The position numbers and the translations under genes were made by a program. A DNA stretch of 9,286 nt. Origin: Streptosporangiaceae bacterium (GTDB lineage Bacteria; Actinomycetota; Actinomycetes; Streptosporangiales; Streptosporangiaceae). Location: assembly GCA_030040415.1 (NCBI GenBank), contig JASHTT010000200.1, positions 1 through 9,286 of the forward strand, written 5' to 3'. Below are positions 1 through 5,729 of this stretch, in pieces (the stretch's first letter is position 1; every line of letters begins with the position of its first letter). The notes below the pieces were generated by a model. The model did not search any database, was not told the DNA's origin, and saw only the letters and a program-made list of their open reading frames with translations.

Positions 1-80
1 GTCGCAGCCAGCACCCAGTGGCCACGCCCGCTCGCGAACCGCAACTGCGGCACTGACGGCAGGTCGGCGGCATCGGTCAC
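1..80 (-). CDS. MFS transporter, N-terminal fragment (runs off left edge)
   Basis: A minus-strand reading frame starts at a GTG (78-80) and stays open to the window edge, giving 26 codons that read VTDAADLPSVPQLRFASGRG followed by HWVLAA. An in-frame TGA lies 15 bases upstream, so the coding region cannot start much earlier. A short polar N-terminus, an LRxASxRGxWVLAAT-like stretch and the start of a hydrophobic segment resemble the N-terminus of actinobacterial DHA2-type MFS exporters just before helix 1. A purine-rich GGTGAGA lies about 10 bases before the GTG. The frame follows the aquaporin on the same strand after 59 bases. Only the extreme N-terminus is visible, with no diagnostic MFS motif, so the family call rests on resemblance alone. 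Confidence 0.42.
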   Translation of the reverse strand, partial: MTDAADLPSVPQLRFASGRGHWVLAA

Positions 81-128
81 CCGGCGATCGTCTCACCACG
101 GCCGCCGGCAGCCAACGCTCTGCGCTCT

Positions 129-149
129 GCCCGGTGAGCCTAACCGGGC
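129..149 (-). terminator. Short hairpin spanning the aquaporin stop codon
   Basis: A perfect 7-bp inverted repeat, GCCCGGT / ACCGGGC, has a 7-nt loop that contains the TAG stop of the aquaporin gene. No T-rich tract follows on the minus strand. It could act as a weak terminator or a 3'-end stabilising structure ahead of the next minus-strand gene, but GC-rich DNA often yields stems of this size by chance. Confidence 0.3.
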
Positions 150-991
150 GGTGGCGGCTGGTCCGTGGTTGCGGCCGGGTCGGCCGTGCTGGCGCTCGCC
201 GCGCTCGCCGCGCCGGCCGGCCAGGTCCGAGGATGGAACAGCAGGTACAGGCCGGCGGCCAGCACCGATCCCACCAGCGGCGCGAGGATGAACACCCAGA
301 TCTGCCGGATCGGCTGCCCGGCTGTGATGATTGCCGGGCCGATACTGCGCGCCGGGTTCACCGATGTGCCGTCGATCGGAAATCCGATGGTGTTCACCAG
401 GGCCAGCGCGAAGCCCATCGTCAGGCCGGCGAAAGCGGCGTTGGCTTCCTTCCTGGTCGCGCTGAGGACGATCAGCACGAAAGCGGCCGTCATAAGAACT
501 TCCGCCAGGAAGGTGCCGCCCGCGGACATGTGCAGCAGCGACAGGCTGCCGTAGCCGTTAGCGCCAAGCCCTTCCCGGGCTTTGGAGTAGAACGGCGAAC
601 TTGCCAGGACCCACAGCAGCAGCAGCGCGCCGACGATGGCGCCGATCACCTGGGCGATGCAGTAACCGAGCGCCTCGGCTGGCGAAACCCTCTTGTTCAG
701 CAGGGCGGCCAGCGTGACCGCCGGATTGACGTGGCATCCCGAGATGGGCCCGATCACGGCGAACAGGCCGGTCAGCAACAACCCGAAGGTCAGCCCCGTC
801 GTGAGCATCCCGGCCGCGATGCTGCCGCCGTAGGCGCGGAAGCCGAGGACCACGGTGAGCACCCCGGCCCCGAAGAAGACAAGGATCGTCGTGCCGACGA
901 ACTCGGCCACGCACTTCCGGACGAGCGCGGGGTCGAGCATTGGCCTGGTCGGCGCAGATTCCTGGCCTTCGGCCGGTGACCCAGCCGCCAT
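140..991 (-). CDS. Aquaporin / MIP family channel (AqpZ-like)
   Basis: A 283-residue member of the major intrinsic protein family, expected to be a tetrameric inner-membrane channel for water or small neutral solutes. Both half-helix signatures are present: SGCHVNPAVT (NPA at 89-91) and GTSVNPARS (NPA at 212-214). Hydrophobic segments around 31-50, 56-82, 107-130, 160-177, 184-204 and 229-252 fit six membrane helices. Aligned by eye to E. coli AqpZ, the selectivity-filter positions are Phe69, Thr209 and Arg215. The position of AqpZ His174 holds Asn200, which is unusual for a strict water channel. The C-terminus from about 257 is an Ala/Ser/Thr/Pro-rich cytoplasmic tail that ends in PPPPG. The start is the ATG at 989-991, with a G-rich tract (GGGGGTGTGGG) 3-13 bases upstream; Met18 is a possible later start. 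The next minus-strand frame begins 59 bases downstream. Aquaporin versus aquaglyceroporin is unresolved. Confidence 0.95.
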   Translation of the reverse strand: MAAGSPAEGQESAPTRPMLDPALVRKCVAEFVGTTILVFFGAGVLTVVLGFRAYGGSIAAGMLTTGLTFGLLLTGLFAVIGPISGCHVNPAVTLAALLNKRVSPAEALGYCIAQVIGAIVGALLLLWVLASSPFYSKAREGLGANGYGSLSLLHMSAGGTFLAEVLMTAAFVLIVLSATRKEANAAFAGLTMGFALALVNTIGFPIDGTSVNPARSIGPAIITAGQPIRQIWVFILAPLVGSVLAAGLYLLFHPRTWPAGAASAASASTADPAATTDQPPPPG

Positions 992-1203
992 AGTCCCACA
1001 CCCCCGTCGCCCACGTCCTGCTCAGCCGCCCCCGTGCGCAGCCCGCGAGTCTCTGGTATGCCCGGCGAGCGGAGGGCTTACTACTCGGTCAACCGATGTG
1101 ATCTTGCTGCCGGTGCGCCGGCATGCCAGCAGGACCGGCCGTTCCGGGAGCACCCGAATCGTCGGATCAGTGGGCTTGGCAGCGGTTTCGTGCCGAATAG
1201 ACC

Positions 1204-1257
1204 GTGGTTGCCGAGTCGCCAGTGGTTGCCGAGTCGCCAGTGGTTGCCGAGTCGACC
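1204..1257. repeat. 18-bp tandem repeat, three copies
   Basis: Three head-to-tail units lie at 1204-1221, 1222-1239 and 1240-1257. Units 1 and 2 are identical (GTGGTTGCCGAGTCGCCA). Unit 3 shares the first 15 bases and ends in ACC. The array lies directly downstream of the GCS2-ligase stop codon (1262-1264, minus strand), inside the 270-bp gap before the aquaporin start. I see no coding role. It may be a replication-slippage array in the 3' untranslated region. Confidence 0.9.
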
Positions 1258-1261
1258 TTGC

Positions 1262-2740
1262 TCAGAGCCCAGGCCAGTCGTGGACCGGCTGGTTCGTCGC
1301 CATCCGCTCGATGTAGCCCTGCGTCATCCGGCGCAGGGCGTCGCGCCTGTCCGTGTTGGCCGCCTGCAAGCCGTGTACGGCCTCGACCTGCCAGGTAGCG
1401 CCAGTGCGCCGGTTGAGGCAACGCTTCTCGATAATCCCCAGCATTCGATCGGCGTCCGCGGCGCAGACCCGCCACTGCCTGAGCCCCTCGGCCGCCTGCG
1501 GGAGCAGCCGCCGGAGCACGAGCTCTGTCACCGGTATTTTGCCGAGTCCTGGCCAGTACACGCGCGCGTCGATGCCGTGCCGCGCTGCCTGGACGAGGTT
1601 CTCGGCGGCGGCGGCGAACGACATCTGCGTCCACACCGGGCGCTCGGCCTCGGCGAGCGCACGCACCGCACCGTAGTAGAACGCCGCGTTGGCCAGCACA
1701 TCGGCCACCGTCGGCCCGGCTGGCAGCACCCTGTTCTCAACCCGCAGGTGCGGTCTGCCCGCTTGTACCGCGTACACCGGGCGATTCCACCGGTAGACAG
1801 TGCCGTTGTGCAGCGTGAGCTCGGACAGCCGGGGCGCCTCGCCGCTGTCGAGCGCGGCCGCCGGATCCTCGTCTTCACGCAGCGGCAGCAGCGCGGGGAA
1901 GTACCTCAGGTTCTCCTCGAACAAGTCGAAGACCGAGGAGATCCACCGCTCGCCGAACCACACCCGCGGCCTGACGCCCTGCTGCTTGAGTTCCTCCGGC
2001 CTAGTGTCGGTGACCTGCTCGAACAACGGGATCCTGGTCTCCCGCCAGAGCTCGCGGCCGAACAGGAACGGCGAGTTCGCCGCCAGCGCCACCTGGATGC
2101 CCGCAATCGCCTGCGCGGCGTTCCAGTAGCTTCCGAAGACTTCGGGCGCCACCTGGAGATGACACTGGACGCTCGTGCACGCCGCCTCGGGCATGATCGA
2201 GTCGACGTGGGTGAGCAGCTTCTCGGGCCCGTCTATGCTGATCCGAATCTCTTCGCCGCGCGCAGCGATCAGCTGGTCGTTGAGCAGCCGGAAGCGCGGG
2301 TTGGCGGACATGGCCTCGTCGGTGACATCGGACTGCCGCAGCGTCGGCAGGATGCCGATCAGCACCATCCGGCTCCCGACCTCGGCGGCGCGGCCGTTTC
2401 CGTGCTCGAGCCTGCTGCGGATGCCGGTCTCCAGCTGGCTGAGCACGTCACCGGTCAGCTGCCGCGGCGGGACGTTGATCTCCAGGTTGAACCGCCCGAG
2501 CTCGTTGTTCCACCAGGCCGGATCGGAGATCGCTGCCAGCACCTTGGTGCTCGTCATGGCCGGCATGCCGAACGCGTCGACCAGGTTAACCTCGATCTCG
2601 AAACCGACCTGGCACGACTGCGAGTCGAAGGCAGACTCCCGCAGCATCCGGCCGAAGACCTCCAGGCACAGCTGCACCTTCTCGCGGTAGGCGCGTCGCT
2701 CCTGCCTGCTGACGGCCATTGCCGGCACATCCCGGCCCAT
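1262..2740 (-). CDS. GCS2 family glutamate--cysteine ligase-like protein (carboxylate-amine ligase)
   Basis: A 492-residue protein of the GCS2 branch of the glutamine synthetase fold, cytosolic and ATP-dependent, which typically joins glutamate to an amine such as cysteine. Visible signatures are GFEIEVNLVD (46-55, metal/ATP-binding Glu strand), NLEINVPP (85-92, second acidic strand), CTSVQCHLQV (188-197), NSPFLFG (222-228) and HLRVENRVLPAGPT (331-344, with the Arg-Glu-Arg pattern). The length fits the roughly 490-residue actinobacterial type rather than the shorter YbdK type of about 370. The frame stays open 189 codons further upstream, but ATG 2738-2740 is chosen: GGAGG lies four bases before it, the recognisable domain begins soon after, and the upstream stretch crosses AT-rich intergenic DNA. 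No mycothiol, ergothioneine or glutathione gene is adjacent, so the substrate cannot be named. It is divergent from the metallohydrolase at 3099. Confidence 0.9.
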   Translation of the reverse strand: MGRDVPAMAVSRQERRAYREKVQLCLEVFGRMLRESAFDSQSCQVGFEIEVNLVDAFGMPAMTSTKVLAAISDPAWWNNELGRFNLEINVPPRQLTGDVLSQLETGIRSRLEHGNGRAAEVGSRMVLIGILPTLRQSDVTDEAMSANPRFRLLNDQLIAARGEEIRISIDGPEKLLTHVDSIMPEAACTSVQCHLQVAPEVFGSYWNAAQAIAGIQVALAANSPFLFGRELWRETRIPLFEQVTDTRPEELKQQGVRPRVWFGERWISSVFDLFEENLRYFPALLPLREDEDPAAALDSGEAPRLSELTLHNGTVYRWNRPVYAVQAGRPHLRVENRVLPAGPTVADVLANAAFYYGAVRALAEAERPVWTQMSFAAAAENLVQAARHGIDARVYWPGLGKIPVTELVLRRLLPQAAEGLRQWRVCAADADRMLGIIEKRCLNRRTGATWQVEAVHGLQAANTDRRDALRRMTQGYIERMATNQPVHDWPGL

Positions 2741-2885
2741 CAAGCCTCCAGATGCTGCGAGGGCGTGGGACTCCGTACCACATTCGCACGTAACTGGACG
2801 GCTGACCAGGACACAGTCTTTCGGACGAACGCGCCGCCGCATCGCCCGCTGCGGCCTTACGTTTTCTATACGTACATTAGAAGAT

Positions 2886-2903
2886 GTTAAAGACTGATTT
2901 AAC
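2886..2903. promoter_or_regulatory. Inverted repeat GTTAAA-N6-TTTAAC, candidate operator
   Basis: Perfect 6-bp arms (2886-2891 and 2898-2903) are separated by six bases. The site is in the AT-rich island between the divergent ligase and hydrolase genes, between two minus-strand -10-like hexamers. Spacing and symmetry suit a dimeric DNA-binding protein, but no regulator gene is adjacent and the binder is unknown. Confidence 0.4.
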
Positions 2904-2939
2904 TCCTTTATATGGGCCAGCTTTGGTCCTTTAGTCTGG

Positions 2940-2952
2940 AAACTACTAGTTT
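2940..2952. promoter_or_regulatory. 13-bp palindrome AAACTA-C-TAGTTT, candidate operator
   Basis: A perfect palindrome around a single central base lies 36 bases from the preceding dyad, on the hydrolase side of the AT-rich island. It may be a protein-binding site or part of a promoter. Nothing else identifies it. Confidence 0.35.
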
Positions 2953-3098
2953 GGCCGGGCATGATTATGCGTGTTTCGGCCATGCCTGCTGCGCACCGAG
3001 TACCGGCTAAGCTGTCAGGCACGAGTCGGCGGAACCGCTGCCCTGGCCATGCCGAAGCAGGGGCGGGCGGCAGGACCGCTGGATGGCAGGATTGAGCC

Positions 3099-4331
3099 AT
3101 GGCCACCACGCGCCATGCGGGACGCTGGACGCTGGAAGACAGGTTCGCCTCGGCGTGGCAGTACCTGCCAGTCGAAGTGCCGCAGGGCGCGTGCGGGCTG
3201 CGTGCCGAGCTTGAGTACGAGCGTACGGGCGTGATCCTGGACCTCGGCTGCATCGGGGCGGCCGGCTTTCGCGGCTGGTCGGGCGGAGCGCGCCGGTCGT
3301 TTGTCATCTGCGCGGACGCGGCTACCCCGGGCTACCTGCCCGGCGAGCTGGAGCCCGGGACCTGGCAGGTGGTCATCGGCCTGCACCGCATACCGCTCGG
3401 CGGCACCGAATACCGGCTGGTGGTGGACGTATCGACTACCCCCGGAGAGCTCGAGCCCGAGGTGCCGCCCGAGCAGATGCCACCACTGACCGACAGGCCG
3501 CCACGCCGGATCCTGCCCGCGGCCGCTGGCCGGAGCTGGCTGGCGGGCGAACTGCACACGCACACCGTGCACTCCGACGGGAAGCTGACGGTCTCGGAGC
3601 TGGCCAGGTTCGGGACTAGTCGCGGGCTCGACTTCCTCGCGGTCACCGACCACAACACGATCAGCCACCACGCTGAGCTTCCGGGCACTTCCGCGTCGCA
3701 TGGCATCGTGCTGTTGCCGGGGCAGGAGGTGACCGCCGAAGCCGGGCACGCCAACGCGTTCGGAGACATCGGCTGGATCGACTTCCGCGAACCAGCCGAC
3801 GGCTGGCTGGAAGCGTGCGAACGGGCCGGCGGGCTGCTGTCGGTGAACCACCCCATCGGCGGCCACGTCAGCTGGATCGCCCCGATGAAGCGCCGGCCGC
3901 CGTTGGTCGAGGTGTGGCACTGGAGCTGGCTGGACACGCGGTGGACGACACCGCTCGCGTGGTGGCTGGCCTGGGACGCCAGCGCCATACCCGTAGGCGG
4001 CTGCGATTGGCACGTCGAAGGGAATGACGCTCCGCCTGGCTCGCCCACCACGTGGGTTGAGGCCGAGGCTGATGATCCTGATGCCGTGCTCGAGGGCATG
4101 CGAGCGGGGCGGACCGCGATCACGGCTAGCAGAGACGGCCCGGCGTTGCTACGGATTGGCGACGAGTTCGTCGCCTGCGACGCCGATGGACTGATCCTGA
4201 CTGGGCCCGACGGCCCAAGGGCCCGGGTGACAGGGCCGCTGGCGCGATCCCCGGCAAGCGACGGCTGTCACCGGCTGGTCGACACAGCGGGCGCCACTCA
4301 GGCGCTCACCGGCAGAGCCCGGCGCATCTAA
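3099..4331 (+). CDS. PHP-domain metallohydrolase, CehA/McbA-like
   Basis: A 410-residue protein of the polymerase-and-histidinol-phosphatase (PHP) superfamily, most like the CehA/McbA group of metal-dependent hydrolases. All nine expected metal ligands can be placed: His153 and His155 in ELHTHTVHSDG, Asp160, His185 in TDHNT, Glu210 in GQEVT, His217 in HANAFG, His251 in NHP, and Asp303 and His305 in GGCDWH. Residues 1-145 form a separate N-terminal region with alternating beta-like strands. The catalytic domain spans about 148-345, with a short C-terminal extension. I see no signal peptide, so it is probably cytosolic. The ATG at 3099 has AGGA seven bases upstream. Known family members hydrolyse carbamate pesticides or phosphoesters; the substrate here is unknown. 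It is divergent from the GCS2 ligase and convergent with the beta-propeller gene. Confidence 0.88.
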   Translation: MATTRHAGRWTLEDRFASAWQYLPVEVPQGACGLRAELEYERTGVILDLGCIGAAGFRGWSGGARRSFVICADAATPGYLPGELEPGTWQVVIGLHRIPLGGTEYRLVVDVSTTPGELEPEVPPEQMPPLTDRPPRRILPAAAGRSWLAGELHTHTVHSDGKLTVSELARFGTSRGLDFLAVTDHNTISHHAELPGTSASHGIVLLPGQEVTAEAGHANAFGDIGWIDFREPADGWLEACERAGGLLSVNHPIGGHVSWIAPMKRRPPLVEVWHWSWLDTRWTTPLAWWLAWDASAIPVGGCDWHVEGNDAPPGSPTTWVEAEADDPDAVLEGMRAGRTAITASRDGPALLRIGDEFVACDADGLILTGPDGPRARVTGPLARSPASDGCHRLVDTAGATQALTGRARRI

Positions 4332-4339
4332 CACAGCCT

Positions 4340-4353
4340 GCCGCGCACGCGGC
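4340..4353 (+). terminator. Small GC hairpin behind the PHP hydrolase stop
   Basis: GCCGC-GCAC-GCGGC, a 5-bp stem with a tetraloop, begins nine bases after the TAA stop. No T-tract follows. It may add to the much stronger hairpin at 4427-4470, or be a chance structure. Confidence 0.25.
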
Positions 4354-4426
4354 GAACAGCGCATATCACCCAATCAAGTGGCAAACAGCCAGCGAGCTGA
4401 CACTGAACTTGATCTTTGACGCTGAT

Positions 4427-4470
4427 GGGTGTGCGTTTACTGGTGCTATAACCCCAGTAAACGCACACCC
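4427..4470. terminator. Perfect 17-bp stem-loop, probable bidirectional terminator
   Basis: The left arm GGGTGTGCGTTTACTGG (4427-4443) and right arm CCAGTAAACGCACACCC (4454-4470) are exact reverse complements around a 10-nt loop. The structure lies 95 bases after the hydrolase stop and 85 bases after the beta-propeller stop, nearly midway between two convergent genes. On the plus strand a TTTTT run occurs about 20 bases later (near 4490). The minus strand has no clear T-tract. Position and strength favour a shared terminator for both transcripts. Confidence 0.65.
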
Positions 4471-4555
4471 GTGACTGCGAATCTTGAATTTTTGTCGGCT
4501 AAAGGTGATTTGTCCAGGCGCCGATCGAGCTATCGCATCGGTCAGCGGCACCGGG

Positions 4556-5674
4556 TCAGAATTTGACCACGGACCACGCAGCGCCCGCGTTCTTGGTCAT
4601 GTACATCTTGCTGCCCTCCGCCGGGCGTCCCTCGACGGCCACTCCCTGGCTTGCGGTTGTGAAGCCGAAATCGCCCCATCCCTTGCCGCCGTCGGTCAGG
4701 AAGAGTTCCTGCGTCCAGGACTTGCCGCCGTTCGTGCTGACGTACAGCCAGGTGGCCCCGGAGGCCGTCGCGACGAACAGGTGCGTCGGCGTCGGCTCGG
4801 CGAGCACGCCGCCGTCCCCGCCGGCCGGCACGGCCCCGACCTTGCTGAAGTGCGTCCCGCCGTCGGTCGAGGCGTACAGCTCCTTCTGGGTGGAGCCGGC
4901 CGCGGGCAGTCCGGAGCACAGCAGCGTGACCTGCGTCGCGCTGTAAGCAGCCACACTGGTCATGCCCAGTTGGGTCGGACAGGTGACCGAGTCGCGCACC
5001 CAGTGCGCGCCCGTGGTCGTCGAGTACAGCCGGTCTCCGACGATGATCCAGCCCGCGGTGCCGTGCAGCGCGATGGAGCCGAGGCCAGCGTACCCGTGCG
5101 GACTTGACAGCCCAGAGACCTTGTGCCAGGAGTCCGTGCCCGCCGGGCTGGAATAGACGGTCTCGTGGAAGCTCGCTTGCAGGCTGATGGCGTAAACCAC
5201 GCCCGCCGAGGCTTCCAGGTCGGCGATGTAGTTCGGTACCTGAGTGACTCGGTACCAGCTCGCGGCGCCGTTGTGCGTGACCCACAGCTGCGACCCGAAG
5301 GCGAAGCCGTCGGAGGCGTCGGCGAACCGCATCCGGATCAGCCCGACGCTCCCCACACCGCTGCCCAGCTTGAGCAGCGGCGCCGGAACGCCGACCCAGG
5401 ACTTCCCGCCGTTCGTTGTCCAGACGACTGACGTGCACGGCGCGTGCGTGCACGGCGCGGTGCCAAGCACCCAGCCTTCACTGGCGGACACGAACGTCAT
5501 CGACGCGGGCTCGAAGCCCTTCGGCACCGGCCCGACCGCCGGCCTGACGACGGCCGTCCGCTCTACAGCAGACGCCGACGCACTCGCTGCCCCGAACGCC
5601 GCCGCGGCGGCCGCGGCTGCCGTGGCAACCGCGACCGCCGTTGCGGCCCATTTCCTACCTACTGAAGACGCCAT
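4556..5674 (-). CDS. Secreted BNR/sortilin-like beta-propeller protein
   Basis: A 372-residue exported protein. The N-terminus has a basic start (SVGRKW), a long Ala/Val-rich hydrophobic core (about 10-27) and a likely signal-peptidase site in the SASASA stretch (about 30-36). No lipobox is seen. The mature part contains repeated BNR/Asp-box-like turns: TTNGGKSW (86-93), VTHNGAASW (132-140), STTTGAHW (218-225), STDGGTHF (269-276), STNGGKSW (313-320) and TKNAGAAW (360-367). This is typical of six- or seven-bladed propellers of the exo-alpha-sialidase/YCF48-like type. A close Cys pair in PCTHAPC (75 and 80) could form a disulfide. No enzymatic residues are recognised, so it may be a binding or scaffold protein. 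The ATG at 5672-5674 is preferred over the in-frame GTG at 5713, because AAGGGGGGG lies six bases before it and the signal peptide follows at once. It lies 55 bases behind the MFS exporter on the same strand. Confidence 0.85.
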   Translation of the reverse strand: MASSVGRKWAATAVAVATAAAAAAAAFGAASASASAVERTAVVRPAVGPVPKGFEPASMTFVSASEGWVLGTAPCTHAPCTSVVWTTNGGKSWVGVPAPLLKLGSGVGSVGLIRMRFADASDGFAFGSQLWVTHNGAASWYRVTQVPNYIADLEASAGVVYAISLQASFHETVYSSPAGTDSWHKVSGLSSPHGYAGLGSIALHGTAGWIIVGDRLYSTTTGAHWVRDSVTCPTQLGMTSVAAYSATQVTLLCSGLPAAGSTQKELYASTDGGTHFSKVGAVPAGGDGGVLAEPTPTHLFVATASGATWLYVSTNGGKSWTQELFLTDGGKGWGDFGFTTASQGVAVEGRPAEGSKMYMTKNAGAAWSVVKF

Positions 5675-5691
5675 TGCCAGCCCCCCCTTGC

Positions 5692-5727
5692 GCTTTGCGG
5701 CGGTGCTCCACACGCCCGCCGCACAGC
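5692..5727 (-). promoter_or_regulatory. 12-bp hairpin between exporter and beta-propeller genes
   Basis: On the minus strand, GCTGTGCGGCGG (5727-5716) and CCGCCGCAAAGC (5703-5692) pair with one mismatch around a 12-nt loop. The stem starts two bases after the exporter stop codon and ends two bases before the G-rich ribosome binding site of the beta-propeller gene. No T-run follows. It could be a terminator, a partial terminator that lowers downstream expression, or a processing site. Confidence 0.45.
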
Positions 5728-5729
5728 CT

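Larger units (their letters stand above)
2741..3098. promoter_or_regulatory. Divergent intergenic region with AT-rich island (ligase / PHP hydrolase)
   Basis: This 358-bp gap separates two divergent genes and must hold promoters for both. About 2860-2955 is strikingly AT-rich against the GC-rich surroundings. It contains -10-like hexamers on the minus strand (TATAAA, complement of 2907-2912; TATAGA, complement of 2865-2870), but neither has a convincing -35 box at the right distance. Two perfect dyads, listed separately, lie in the same island. I see no supported gene. The frames that cross it are in-frame or shadow extensions of the flanking genes. Confidence 0.6.

Noticed and set aside
1085..1122. 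Small dyads TCGGT-CA-ACCGA (1085-1096) and GCCGG-TGCG-CCGGC (1109-1122), and a TTGACC -35-like box for the aquaporin
   Set aside because: Arms of five bases are expected by chance at this GC content, and no -10-like hexamer lies 16-18 bases from TTGACC on the minus strand.
1034..2890. A 618-codon open frame on the plus strand opposite the GCS2 ligase
   Set aside because: Its translation is Arg/Pro/His-rich and resembles no family. The minus-strand frame has clear GCS2 motifs throughout. Long antisense frames are common in GC-rich coding DNA.
2860..2930. Short minus-strand gene suggested by AAGGAG in the AT-rich island
   Set aside because: No start codon follows at a usable distance; the nearest ATG opens a frame that stops after three codons.
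2741..3307. Upstream in-frame extension of the ligase by 189 codons to an ATG at 3307
   Set aside because: It crosses AT-rich intergenic DNA and overlaps the start of the PHP hydrolase. Composition is not protein-like, while ATG 2740 has GGAGG and gives the family's usual length.
3015..4123. Long minus-strand open frames (332 and 263 codons) opposite the PHP hydrolase
   Set aside because: No recognisable motifs and low-complexity composition. They mirror the codon bias of the well-supported plus-strand gene.
5713..5713. GTG at 5713 as the start of the beta-propeller protein
   Set aside because: It lies in the loop of a hairpin without a ribosome binding site, and the 13 extra residues would precede a normal signal peptide that begins well at ATG 5674.
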